A stretch of 64,000 nucleotides of DNA, taken from positions 67,448,994-67,512,993 of the forward strand of contig OZ035960.1 in assembly GCA_964034945.1 (NCBI GenBank), in the 5' to 3' direction. A model generated the notes under the pieces. That model did no database searches and was not told the DNA's origin. It saw only the letters and a list, made by a program, of their open reading frames with translations. Made by a program: the position numbers and the translations under genes. Below, piece by piece: positions 54,070-64,000 of this stretch. Each line of letters opens with the position of its first letter. Positions within the stretch are counted from its first letter, which is position 1. The DNA comes from Chrysopilus asiliformis (Eukaryota; Arthropoda; Insecta; Diptera; Rhagionidae).

Positions 54070-57000
54070 ACAACACACTCCAAAATAACACTGGCTTTCA
54101 GTGTATTTTGAAAGCTATTCAACAACCTAAACAATTATTTATTTCGCGATTGGATCCCTCAACATCTACAGATGACGTCCTGGTTAACATTACCAACATT
54201 CTTCACCATCTTGGCGTAGAATTTTCTGCGAACGATATCGTATGCCAAAGTGTGTCACCTTCTTCAACGACACCTCGTAGGATTTCATCCTTTAAAATAT
54301 CCTTGCCAGAAAGTTGGTATGATGTAGTGTCTTCACCTGATTATTGGCCTAAAGATGTTATAATGAGAGAATTTGTTCCTCGACCTGCAGTCTCGGGTCA
54401 TCGCCGCCATCAAAGGGTTCAACAACAACAAAAAAAACTCGATTGCTGTCTCTCATTGTTCTATTCCAACGTAGGTGGTCTTCGTTCTAAAACCCGGGAG
54501 CTGTTTATTGCCGCTGCTGATTCAGATTTTAATGTTATTTGTTTTACGGAAACTTGGCTTGCACCATATCTTCGATGCCGAATTGTTTGACCACAACTTC
54601 CAAGTTTTCCGTAAAGACCGCCACGAAATTGTAAACGCTCCTGTAGGGGGTGGTGTTATCTGTGCTATTCATCGAAAATTTTCTTGTACCACTGTTTCTT
54701 TGCCTGACAATCAAAATTTGGAAACTATCTGCGTCAAAGTTAATTTTCATAACAGAAATTTGTTCATCTTGACAACTTATATTCCGCCGAATTCTCCTGC
54801 TGCTACTTACGAAGGTCATTCTTATCTGATTGATTTTATTTCCGATCAACTAAGCTCATTGGATGAGCTCATCATTGTGGGCGATTTCAATTTACCGCAC
54901 ATTAACTGGATTTCCGGAACTAATGAGGATTACCTTACACCACATTACGTAAACAGTCCACATCATTCACAAATTTTTCTCGATGGCATTATGTCCTGCG
55001 GACTTTTCCAAGTCAACAGCATCAAGAACTCTCTTGACCGGTCACTAGATCTAATTTTTTATACGGACACATCCTGTATTAGAGTTAATCGATGCCAATC
55101 GCCGCTTTTAATGGAATCAACGTATCATCCCGCTCATCACATTTTAATTGATTTTCAAATAGCTTCACAATCTTCTCATGTATCTATTAATAGTAATTTT
55201 GATTTTTCTAATGTAGATTTCTCACTATTAATTTCTCATTTCGATTCTGTAGACTGGACAACTGTAGTAGACGAGCCTGTGTTGGATTTAGCGGTTGAAA
55301 ATTTTTATAGTCTAATATTCAAATGTATCTCTTATTTGGTTCCGGTTTCTTATATCAAAACTGCCCGTAGATTTCCTTGGTACAGTACTGATATTATTAA
55401 TTTAAAGAATCGTAAAACGAAAGCTTGGAAGAAGTACTGTATTACTAAGAGCGTAGTGGATTATGAAAGGTATTGTACCATTTGTAATCAGTTTATTGAA
55501 CTGTCCAGGTTAGAGTATAACGTATATGTTAGTAAAATGAAACAGTGCCTGCTTGACAAACCGAAGAAATTTTGGGGCTTTATTAACTCAAAAAAGAATC
55601 GTGACTGTTACCCTTGCTCTATGTCCTATAATAATGTTACGAGCGACGACCCGTGCACTTTAGCCAATTGGTTTGCCCAGCACTTTAGTACAGCCTTCTC
55701 ATCTAATGACTATATTACCGATCTTAACGAGTTTAGTTATTTGAAAAATATCTCTCCATCCTCCCTGACAATGAAAGACTTGATTCTTGTTCTTGATGAA
55801 TCAACTGTCTTAAAATATATTTTATCAATTGACGAAAGTTTCACCCCTGGCCCTGATGGTATCCCCCCATCTATGCTGAAGACTTGTGGTCCGTCGTTTG
55901 TGTCCGTTATAGTTTACTTGTTTAATCTTTCCATACGTACGGGTAAATTTCCAATGTTATGGAAAATTTCGACAATTATTCCTCTTCATAAGAAGGGTAA
56001 TAGGAACAATATTTGTAACTACCGCCCTATTGCTAAATTACCATGTATTGCTAAGGTCTTTGAAAATATTATCTGTGATGTGCTCCAATTTCACTGTAAA
56101 TCTATGATAGTTCCTGTTCAACACGGATTCATGAAGGGGAGGTCGACGACAACCAATTTACTAGAATTTTCTAATTTCGTATTATCGCAAATCGAATTGG
56201 GGAACCAGGTTGGTTGTATTTTTACAGATTTTAGCAAAGCTTTTGACAAAATCAACCATAAAATCTTAATTAACAAACTGGAACTGCTAGGGTTTCCAAC
56301 ATTGTTTGTTGACTTTATAAAATCTTATTTATCCAACCGTACTCAATCCGTTATTTTCCGAGGTTCGACCTCTTACAGCTTTCCTACCACATCTGGGGTT
56401 CCTCAGGGAAGTCATCTTGGTCCCGTCTTATTTGTTTTATTTATAAATGACTTGTCTTTATTTATTAATTTCTGTAAAATTCTTTTATATGCTGACGATG
56501 CTAAGATATTTCATTCTATCTCTAATACTGATGATTGTTCCTTACTACAATCTGACATGTGTTCATTTTTGAACTGGTGCATACTCAATCGTCTCCCCGT
56601 GAACGTTGATAAGTGTAAGTCAATGTCATTTTCCCGCAAAAAAGAACCGCTTATGTTTGACTACACTCTAAATGATTCCACTCTTGACAAGGTAATGATT
56701 TATAAAGATTTGGGTGTTACAATTAATCCTTATTTTACTTTTAATGACCACATTGAAGTTATTTGTAACAAAGCCAATATGATGTTAGGCTTCATAAAAA
56801 GATGGGCCAAAGAATTTGATGATCCTTACGTCCTTAAAAGCCTGTACTTTTGTTATGTCCGTCCCATTCTCGAGTATGCTTCCCCTGTTTGGAGTCCTTA
56901 TTATAAGGTTCACATCGATCTTGTTGAAGCTGTTCAACGACGGTTCATTCATTTTGCACTAAAGGGACTTCCCTGGATAGATCCGTTTTCTCTTCCACCT

Positions 57001-57303
57001 TATTCCGATCGTCTGAAACTTCTCCATCTTGATTCTTTAGTACGTAGAAGAGAACAATTTAAAGTTGGGTTGGCTTTCAAAATTCTAACCGACAGTACTG
57101 ACGCTATGAATATACTTAGTAACTTCAATATTAATATTCCAGCTCGTTCCTTGCGATTTTACAACTTTTTTAATATTCCAAACCATCGGACCAATTGCGG
57201 ATATCATGAACCAGTCTCGTCTATGCTACGATCGTTCAATAATCATTTTGAGCTTATTGATTTTAATGTTAATTACTCTAAAGTAAAAAATTTTTTAAAC
57301 TAA
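54070..57303 (+). pseudogene. Jockey/CR1-superfamily LINE: ORF1 end plus endonuclease-RT, one frameshift
   Basis: Starts with the tail of an ORF1 protein (LFISRLDPSTSTDDVLVNIT, ISSFKISLPESWYDVVSS), then in the same frame the start of the AP-type endonuclease (YSNVGGLRSKTRELF, TETWL). Near 54560 the reading moves to a 942-codon open frame: GGGVICAIHRKFSC, IIVGDFNLPHINW, SLDLIFYTD and YHPAHHILIDF complete the nuclease; the RT follows with FTDFSKAFDKINHKILINKL (Asp at residue 585 of that frame), TSGVPQGSHLGPVLFVLFIN and YADDAKIF (residue 672), then the C-terminal region ending TAA 57303. All catalytic residues I can check are present, so one indel and the 5' truncation are the visible defects. 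It inserts copies by nicking DNA and priming reverse transcription there. Confidence 0.85.
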
Positions 57304-57400
57304 TATGTAATAGTGTATATATTTTTTTTTTAGAGTCTTGTTGCTTAGATTTTCTATGATATATTTTTTTTTTCTCTTCTTTGATCATATAACTATATAA
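57304..57400 (+). other. LINE 3' untranslated region
   Basis: T-rich, no poly-A tail is seen before the next repeat begins at about 57400. Confidence 0.4.
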
Positions 57401-58199
57401 ATACTAGCTTGAAAGAACCCGGCGTTGCCCGGGTAGTAATAAATTTTTGAATATGAAAAAATCCTTTTTTTTCAAAAGTATTTTGATGTATAGAAAAATT
57501 ATGCAGTAATTATATTTCAAACAATTTTCTGTTCATATTTTTTTTGGTTTGACGCACTCTTTTCAAGAAAATTGCAAATATTTTTTCCATCTGCTTGGGA
57601 GAAAGGGAATAGAGCGAATTCCCTTATTGCCAGACACTTAAGATTTTTGCATTTATGTTGTAACATATGTTGAACAACCATAAAATAGTTTCAGAGATAG
57701 CTGAGGAGGGGATTGGTCGAAAATTTACCCTGACAGATAACCTATCCAACACTAAAAATTGTATAAAAATCCGTTCTGTAGTTCAGCAGATAGCAGGAGA
57801 GGGGGCTCGCACCATGTAGAGCGGAGTAGTTTGAGTGGATGAAAATTTCTTTTATGATTGACCTGCCCAACACTGAAAACCGTATTCAAATCCCTTCAGT
57901 GGTTCAGAAGATAACAGGCGAGGGGGTGAAAGGGGAGCCGATACCACGACCACACCTAACTATAAATCGTGGTCATGATACATAGTCTATGTTGGTGCAG
58001 TAGTTCTTGAGTTTATACGTTACTCCATCTCACAAATCAAAAAAATTTATAACTCTATCTCACAAATCAAAAAAAAAACGTTTCCGCACCCCAATAAGTT
58101 TGTTGCTGCATTCCAGATTGGGGACCTCCAGACGATATGAGAATCATATTGAAGTATATTAGATTTAGTTGTAACGTATCAAACCAATTGCTGAACACA

Positions 58200-58495
58200 A
58201 AAATGAACTACACCAGGGTGTTTGGGATGACAAAAGATTTTTATTTTGGCATGTCCGACCGTCTGTCTGCCCGTCTGTCGCTCTGTCCGTCTATATATCC
58301 GTGAATATCATAACTTTCGGAAGGATTGAGCTAGAGATTTTAAATATTTTCAGTTGCGTTTCTCGTAAATGGCAATGCTAAGTTCTTGAACTGGCAAAAT
58401 CGGACCATTCCCTTCTACATATAAATGAAACTTTTTTCGCAATTTTCTCGAAAACGGTGAATCGCATTGACAAATTTATAAAGCTAAAATGTTTT
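58200..58495 (+). mobile_element. old DINE copy, left half
   Basis: AAATGAACTACACCAGGGTG, GGCATGTCCGACCGTCTGTC and AGGATTGAGCTAGAGATTTT follow the DINE order but with many changes. It is continued by 59056-59230, with the younger copy 58497-59055 inserted between. Confidence 0.65.
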
Positions 58496-58496
58496 T

Positions 58497-59055
58497 TATA
58501 CCCGTATGGTGAAACCAAAGGGTATATTAACTTTGCTTTACCGTTTGTAACGCCAAGATCCCGTCATCACACACAAAAATGAATTACACCAGTGTGTTTA
58601 GAATAATAAAAAAAATTGAATTTTGCATGTCCGTCCGTCTGTCTGTCCGTCTGTCTGTCTGTCCGTCCGTCTGTCTGTCCGTCTGTCTGTGGCGCGGATT
58701 GCGGGCGCACGGATTGAGCTACAGACTTGAAATTTTGCACAGGTCCGTTTTTCGTAAAATGCAAGGCTAAGTGGACCATTAGGGGGGGTACCCCCCATAC
58801 GAACGAAACCGATTTTTGCGAATATCTCAAAAACGGTGCATCTTATCAAAAAAGTCCAAGAACAAAAGTTTTTTAGAATATGATTCTACATAAAACTCCC
58901 ATACATCAAAATCCGATTGGAATAAATTTTAAAAAACCTTATTGAAAAGTTTTACTTCAAAGAGGAATTTTCATACAATTGTTCGAATTTTGATACGAAT
59001 ATCACCATACGGGTCTCCAATGATTGCCAGATTGGCAATTATAGCTTTTGTTATG
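58497..59055 (+). mobile_element. DINE-1/mini-me-like element, copy 11, nested in an older copy
   Basis: Full ends (TATACCCGTATGG to TTTGTTATG), GTCY tract 58625-58690. A short deletion removes TCGTTAATGGGCAAAAA before GGACCATTAG. Confidence 0.85.
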
Positions 59056-59240
59056 TTTTGAATATGATTTTACATAACTTATCTATACATCAAAATTCAG
59101 TTAGACTACCTCTTTCCCCTCCCCGATACCCATTGAATACTTTTTCCTTATTTTCTCGAAAACGGTGCATCGTATCGAAAAGTTTATAACGACGAAATGT
59201 GTTTAGAATATGATTTTATACAACTTATGTATCCAGTTGG
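59056..59240 (+). mobile_element. old DINE copy, right half
   Basis: TATGATTTTACATAACTTATCTATACATCAAA and CTCGAAAACGGTGCATCGTA resemble the right half of DINE in diverged form, partly duplicated. Confidence 0.5.
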
Positions 59241-60060
59241 ACCACTCCTACCTCCCTCTCCCATACAAATAGATTTTTTTAAATAAACGAATTGGTCGGT
59301 GACAAAATACATTATTTAAATTCGTTCTGGATGAATAAAGGAAATTTGTGTTGATGCAAGTCCAGATTCGATGTGCCGCTAACCTCACTTTTGGAAATCA
59401 CTATGTTCTGGAAAAAATCACAAAATTCAACACCAATCCATTTACGTTCACGTGGTCACTGAGTAAATTCCTTGATTCACTTCGTTGTACACAAAATAAA
59501 ATACTTTCGACGATTTAAAAGTGGGAAAAACAGCGATTATTTGCGCACTATATCGATAAACAACCGCTTCGCATCGATCATCAATGAGGAAAGAGCAAAT
59601 ATATTTCTCAGTTGCCAAACGCGAGTCTGAGAGCGTAACGGGATCTGTTGGCGATAAAATTATTGTGGGGTACAAAATTTTCCGTTTTTCAATTCCAAAT
59701 ACAATATTTTCTCTTTCCATACCAAAATCCCATACAAAATGCAAATTTCAATTTTTCCGATATTCCCGTTTTTCCCCAAAATTTTTCTCGACTTTTCCAA
59801 CAAAACGAAAAAAGATTCGAGATTTTTGATTTGGAATTACTGAAAGTGCAAACCAGAAAACCGCTCCCCTGAAAGTATGCAATTTCGGTTTTCCAAGATT
59901 TTCCAACTTTTCCGGTAGAAATTTCCAATTTTCGGCTCCGTTGTGTTTTTATATGTTGCAATACGAATCCAACAAAAAAAAACCCCATGCAAATCGGATT
60001 ATATTCAGCCGAGTTATGGATAGTCAAACGGACCACGATTCATTTTTATATATAAAGATT
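59241..60060. other. remaining part of the interspersed repeat
   Basis: Short frames on both strands (59448-60036) are mutually overlapping and resemble nothing. Read as the non-coding 3' part of the repeat above. Confidence 0.35.
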
Positions 60061-60599
60061 TTCTTTTTTTTTTAAATAATCAATGTATTGATGAAATGGA
60101 TAAATAAATAAACACACAAAAAAGAAAAAGAAAATCAAAATCCCAACACAACGAACCAAAAGCTAAAAAACCAAAACTTTAAAAAGAAAACGTTAAAAAT
60201 AACCGTTATCGTACTTCCTACTAACTAAACTTCAAACGACTAGTCAAATATTTTTTCCGTACAGTATTTGTAGAACCATCCGTTTTTATGTTATTTATTT
60301 TTTTATTTATTTGTTTAATTATTTATTTTTTTAACTTCTTGACAATAACTTCTTGACAAGATGAAAATTTGCTAAAACAATCAACACGTAAACATAAATA
60401 CTCGCCCATAGTTCATTTAAACTAATGTAAGTTTTGACTAGTCAATATTATGTAAAATAATGAACATTTAAAAAGGATTTTTTTTTTGTAGTTTTTTCCC
60501 CTGAAGATGGTTTAAAATAAAACCGAAACGTTGGGAATTGAGAATAAAAAATAAATTTTTTTATTTCACTCCTGACCGAGAAGCCTGCGAAAAACATAA
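60061..60599. other. AT-rich spacer with a CTGAAGATGG...CCGAAACG hairpin
   Basis: At 60501-60545 CTGAAGATGGTTTAAAATAA is followed by AACCGAAACGTTGGG. GGTTT and AAACC can pair between CTGAAGA and GAAAC. The same kind of phrase occurs near the ends of several retroelement families. No gene is seen. Confidence 0.4.
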
Positions 60600-61075
60600 T
60601 AATAAATTTAAAACTATGTCCATTAATAGCGTATTTAAAATTCGACTTTTTGGGAGTGGCGTTAAATTTACACTAAATAAAATCGTTGTAAAATTTCTAT
60701 TGTCAAGTTTCGCACAAAATCAGTTTGTACATGTAGACAAAGAATAGGATAGATTTCTAGAAAAAATAGTAACATATGAGACATAGGGCTTTTTTATAGC
60801 GATTGCTTAAAAATAGGGAATCCAATTTGGGGCATAAAAGAACTTAGTTTTGGTGCTTCTAAGAGAACCAAAACTGTGTCTATAGTTAATCTGTTTGGCA
60901 ACAATTTTTGGAGTCGATCTTAGTTCTTAGTGGCAGCAACAGCACGATTAGCCTTAAGGGTTAGAAAGTATGTAGTTGCAAATTTAACGCCACTCCCAAA
61001 AAGCCGAATTTTAAATACGCTATTAATGGACATAGTTTAAAATTATTTTTTTCTTTTTAGTGCATAGTTTTAAAT
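60600..61075 (+). mobile_element. foldback element, GCACTAAAAAG family, copy 3
   Basis: Arms 60605-60672 and 60984-61045 (TATGTCCATTAATAGCGTAT ... GTGGCGTTAAATTT) with the same long loop as 8190-8510. The outer AACCGACTT part of the left arm is lost. Confidence 0.8.
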
Positions 61076-61129
61076 TATTTTTTTTTCTTTTTAGTAAAAA
61101 AAGCATTTATTTCAATACTTTCTAGTCTT

Positions 61130-61450
61130 CGAATATACTTATTTTATACTTTTTAGTGTTCGAATATGTATCTTTGCCTTTTAGATATCCTTACAGATTC
61201 CTAAAGGTCAAAATTGGACTCAGCGACTAGATTTTTCTAGACCGGACGAGATTTTTCCCGGAAAATTTGAGGAAAGGATAATCATGTTATCCTTACAGAA
61301 AGGACTTTCCGTTATCCTTACCGACTTCGTGACCCCAAAAACCCCCAGATGATTTTTTGCCGGCAAATTTCAAAACGACGTTATCCTTACAGGACCTTCC
61401 TGTATAAATCCAAAATTGGATTTAGCGACCCCAAAAACTTTTTCCTCATT
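61130..61450 (-). repeat. diverged ATCCTTACAG minisatellite
   Basis: About three units with AATCATGTTATCCTTACAG, CGACCCCAAAAACCCCCAG and GGACCTTCC, more diverged than those at 52.8 kb. It follows the foldback as elsewhere. Confidence 0.75.
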
Positions 61451-61811
61451 TCGATCGAAAGACTAAATTTTTACATATAACCATATCAGATATGACCAAC
61501 ATAAAACTTTCCTGTGCAATATTAAATTTCGGAAAAAATATGTAAAAAGTAAAAAATAATAAAAATATCTTGAGAACCGTTAAAGATAGGTAAAAATTGT
61601 TAGCATAACATTTATTTTCTTTGAATTTATTTATGAGCATTTTTTAATTTTTCTTGAAAACTTAATTTTTTTGAAATATGTTGAGAACCGTTAAAGATAC
61701 ATATAAACCCAATTGGAATTTCTCGGCTTATAAGGTCTGCAAAGACAACAAAATTATATTATTTTTGCAGATGTTTTCACATCCAAAGAACCATGCAGGA
61801 TTTGACGTTTT
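61451..61811. other. spacer with a fragment of the 376-bp satellite
   Basis: TTGAGAACCGTTAAAGATA occurs twice (61573 and 61681) in direct orientation. 61707-61796 (AATTGGAATTTCTCGGCTTA ... TTTTCACATCCAA) is a piece of the 376-bp satellite in plus orientation. No gene. Confidence 0.5.
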
Positions 61812-62700
61812 TTATGCCCCTGGGTTAACTTTTGAACCCGTGCAGTTTTCACTTTGGTTGAATACTTTTTGGAAAGGGCACAGTCTCTAGTTTCATCCAT
61901 ATATGGCTTCAAGAGCCACCGAATTGCAGGGGGATGGTGAGGGGTTAACGAACTTTCTCGTGATTTTTCACAGAAATCACTGCAGAAATGGAATTTGTGC
62001 CCCTGGGTTAACTTTTGAACCCGTGCAGTTTTCACTTTGGTTGAATACTTTTTGGAAAGGGCACAGTCTCTAGTTTCATCCATATATGGCTTCACGAGCC
62101 ACCGAATTGCAGGGGGATGGTGAGGGGTTAACGAACTTTCTTGTGATTTTTCACAGAAATCATGGCAGAAATCATATGAAAAATCGCGAGAAAGTTCGTT
62201 AACCCCTCACGATCCCCCTGCAATTCGGTGGCTCTTGAAGCCATATATGGATGAAACTAGAGACTGTGCCCTTTCCAAAAAGTATTCAACCAAAGTGAAA
62301 ACTGCACGGGTTCAAAAGTTAACCCAGGGGCACAAATTCCATTTCTGCAGTGATTTCTGTGAAAAATCACGAGAAAGTTCGTTAACCCCTTACCATCCCC
62401 CTGCAATTCGGTGGCTCTTGAAGCCATATATGGATGAAACTAGAGACTGTGCCCTTTCCAAAAAGTATTCAACCAAAGTGAAAACTGCACGGGTTCAAAA
62501 GTTAACCCAGGGGCACAACTTCCATTTCTGCAGTGATTTCTGTGAAAAATCACGAGAAAGTTCGTTAACCCCTCACCATCCCCCTGCAATTCGGTGGCTC
62601 TTGAAGCCATATATGGATGAAACTAGAGACTGTGCCCTTTCCAAAAAGTATTCAACCAAAGTGAAAACTACACGGGTTCAAAAGTTAGTTTAGAGGGGCA
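61812..62700. repeat. 186-bp satellite in head-to-head arrangement
   Basis: Units include CCCCTGCAATTCGGTGGCTC, GAAACTAGAGACTGTGCCCT and GGTTCAAAAGTTAACCCAGG. Two units lie in minus orientation (61812-62165) and about two and a half in plus orientation (62190-62700), meeting at about 62170. Because 186 is a multiple of three, open frames run through the array (113 and 152 codons); they are by-products. Confidence 0.9.
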
Positions 62701-62719
62701 AAATCGTGCATCGTTCTTT

Positions 62720-64000
62720 CCCCCCAACAGGTCGGACATGTCTGCCCTGAAAACCCATCAAGAGCCTGTTTCTGGTATGGAAAGCTGGCTCACCGTCATC
62801 AGAGCCTGCTTTGCCAGCTTCCACGCAGGCTTACAGGATTTTGGTGGAGTAAAACTCGATTTGAGTATTTATACTCCGATGCCACAAACCTTGTGCGAAT
62901 TATAAGGTTTAAGGCAACATAGCTCCATCAAGCCAGAGCGAATAAACTATTTAGTGTTTAACCATTGAACCATTTCTGATTCATGGTTTATACTCGACCT
63001 TTTAGCATTGAATCCTATTGGAATTTCTCGGCTTATAAGGTCTGCAAAAACAACAAAATTATATTATTTTTGCGGATGTTTTCACATCCAAATTTCCCCC
63101 CAACAGGTCGGACATGTCTGCCCTGAAATTTGGATGTGAAAACATCCGCAAAAATAATATAATTTTGTTGTTTTTGCAGACCTTATAAGCCGAGAAATTC
63201 CAATAGGATTCAATGCTAAAAGGTCGAGTATAAACCATGAATCAGAAATGGTTCAATGGTTAAACACTAAATAGTTTATTCGCTCTGGCTTGATGGAGCT
63301 ATGTTGCCTTAAACCTTATAATTCGCACAAGGTTTGTGCCATCGGAGTATAAATACTCAAATCGAGTTTTACTCCACCAAAATCCTGTAAGCCTGCGTGG
63401 AAGCTGGCAAAGCAGGCTCTGATGACGGTGAGCCAGCTTTCCATACCAGAAACAGGCTCCTGATGGGTTTTCAGGGCATACATGTCCGACCTGTTGGGGG
63501 GAAATTTGGATGTGAAAACATCCGCAGAAATAATATAATTTTGTTGTTTTTGCAGACCTTATAAGCCGAGAAATTCCAATAGGATTCAATGCTAAAAGGT
63601 CGAGTATAAACCATGAATCAGAAATGGTTCAATGGTTAAACACTAAATAGTTTATTCGCTCTGGCTTGATGGAGCTATGTTGCCTTAAACCTTATAATTC
63701 GCACAAGGTTTGTGGCATCGGAGTATAAATACTCAAATCGAGTTTTACTCCACCAAAATCCTGTAAGCCTGCGTGGAAGCTGGCAAAGCAGGCTCTGATG
63801 ACGGTGAGCCAGCTTTCCATACCAGAAACAGGCTCCTGATGGGTTTTCAGGGCAGACATGTCCGACCTGTTGGGGGGAAATTTGGATGTGAAAATATCCG
63901 CAAAAATAATATAATTTTGTTGTTTTTGCAGACCTTATAAGCCGAGAAATTCCAATAGGATTCAATGCTAAAAGGTCGAGTATAAACCATGAATCAGAAA
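62720..64000. repeat. 376-bp satellite, inverted once, running off the window
   Basis: One plus-orientation unit (62720-63095) with CAACAGGTCGGACATGTCTG, GTCATCAGAGCCTGCTTTGC and CATTGAACCATTTCTGATTC. Orientation switches at 63126 and minus units follow with exact 376-bp spacing (63126, 63502, 63878). Units are nearly identical. 96-codon frames (63299-63589, 63675-63965) are one frame repeated. Confidence 0.9.

Larger units (their letters stand above)
57400..60060 (+). repeat. interspersed repeat starting ACCCGGCGTTGCCCGGGT
   Basis: Begins TACTAGCTTGAAAGAACCC with the hairpin ACCCGGCGTTGCCCGGGT (57418-57435) and ends TATGGATAGTCAAACGGACC then TTTTATATATAAAGATT. Between are repeated sentences such as TGTATAAAAATCCGTTCTGT, TTCAAATCCCTTCAGTGGTTCAG. 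Start and end of this kind bracket a common class of insect non-coding repeats. DINE copies lie inside it. Confidence 0.5.

Noticed and set aside
62235..62693. 152-codon open frame in the 186-bp satellite as a repeat protein
   Set aside because: The unit length is a multiple of three, so a frame stays open through the array; the opposite-orientation units give the same frame on the other strand. No start context or conserved domain.
63299..63965. Two identical 96-codon frames as a duplicated gene
   Set aside because: They are the same frame in successive 376-bp satellite units.

Overview
The window looks like eukaryotic nuclear DNA from an insect, most likely a fly (Diptera). It is AT-rich, and the few splice sites that can be read are GT-AG with very short introns (50 and 57 nt). 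Nearly all of it is layered transposable elements of animal type: Tc1/mariner, pogo/Tigger, hAT, piggyBac-like TTAA elements, PIF/Harbinger-like, Helitron, Jockey-type LINEs, a Penelope-like element and a Ty3/Gypsy LTR element. At least ten copies of one ~560-bp element carry a (GTCY)n tract and terminal hairpins, like the DINE-1/mini-me (Helentron-related) elements of flies. The assignment to Diptera is inference; no rRNA or mitochondrial marker is present.

Host coding sequence is scarce. The one convincing host gene is the 3' part of an RPA-interacting-protein gene (16997-17436, minus strand, two exons). A likely THAP-domain exon lies at 36861-36964 with possible divergent minus-strand exons beside it, in the only repeat-poor stretch (about 35.1-39 kb). 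A minus-strand open region at 35152-35461 is unrecognised.

Layout. 0-7 kb: LINE RNase H relic, first DINE copy with a foldback, a TA-flanked MITE, a foldback with 143-bp arms, second DINE copy, a Helitron helicase scrap. 7-10.5 kb: an inverted composite of the first DINE-foldback pair, with a TTAA MITE inside the DINE. 11.2-16 kb: a very long inverted repeat holding a mariner relic that holds a hAT element. 16.3-17.8 kb: LINE tail and RPAIN. 18.4-19.9 kb: another arm of the long inverted-repeat family. 20-27.4 kb: a Tc1 element blown apart by a 4.2-kb insertion (foldback, DINE, 122/137-bp minisatellite), a DINE copy in an apparent intron and a hAT-like insertion. 27.7-34.2 kb: DINE copies, MITEs and a pogo-like element holding a Tc1, a minisatellite and a PIF-like MITE. 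34.6-41.5 kb: pogo MITE, the repeat-poor stretch, a broken Jockey-type LINE. 41.6-44.0 kb: a 2.4-kb palindrome. 44.0-51.3 kb: a pogo/Tigger transposase gene split by an LTR retrotransposon, itself split by DINE. 51.3-53.8 kb: foldback, TTAA MITEs, minisatellite. 53.8-57.4 kb: Penelope endonuclease scrap joined to a nearly intact LINE. 57.4-61.4 kb: more repeats. 61.7-64 kb: two satellites (186 and 376 bp) in head-to-head arrays.

The genes do not form a pathway. What the window records is an order of insertion, often proved inside the window by filled and empty copies of the same site. The least familiar material is a set of foldbacks sharing the motif GCACTAAAAAG that travel with one minisatellite family, the kilobase-armed inverted-repeat family, and a 191-bp copy of an LTR/host junction that has moved 1.6 kb.
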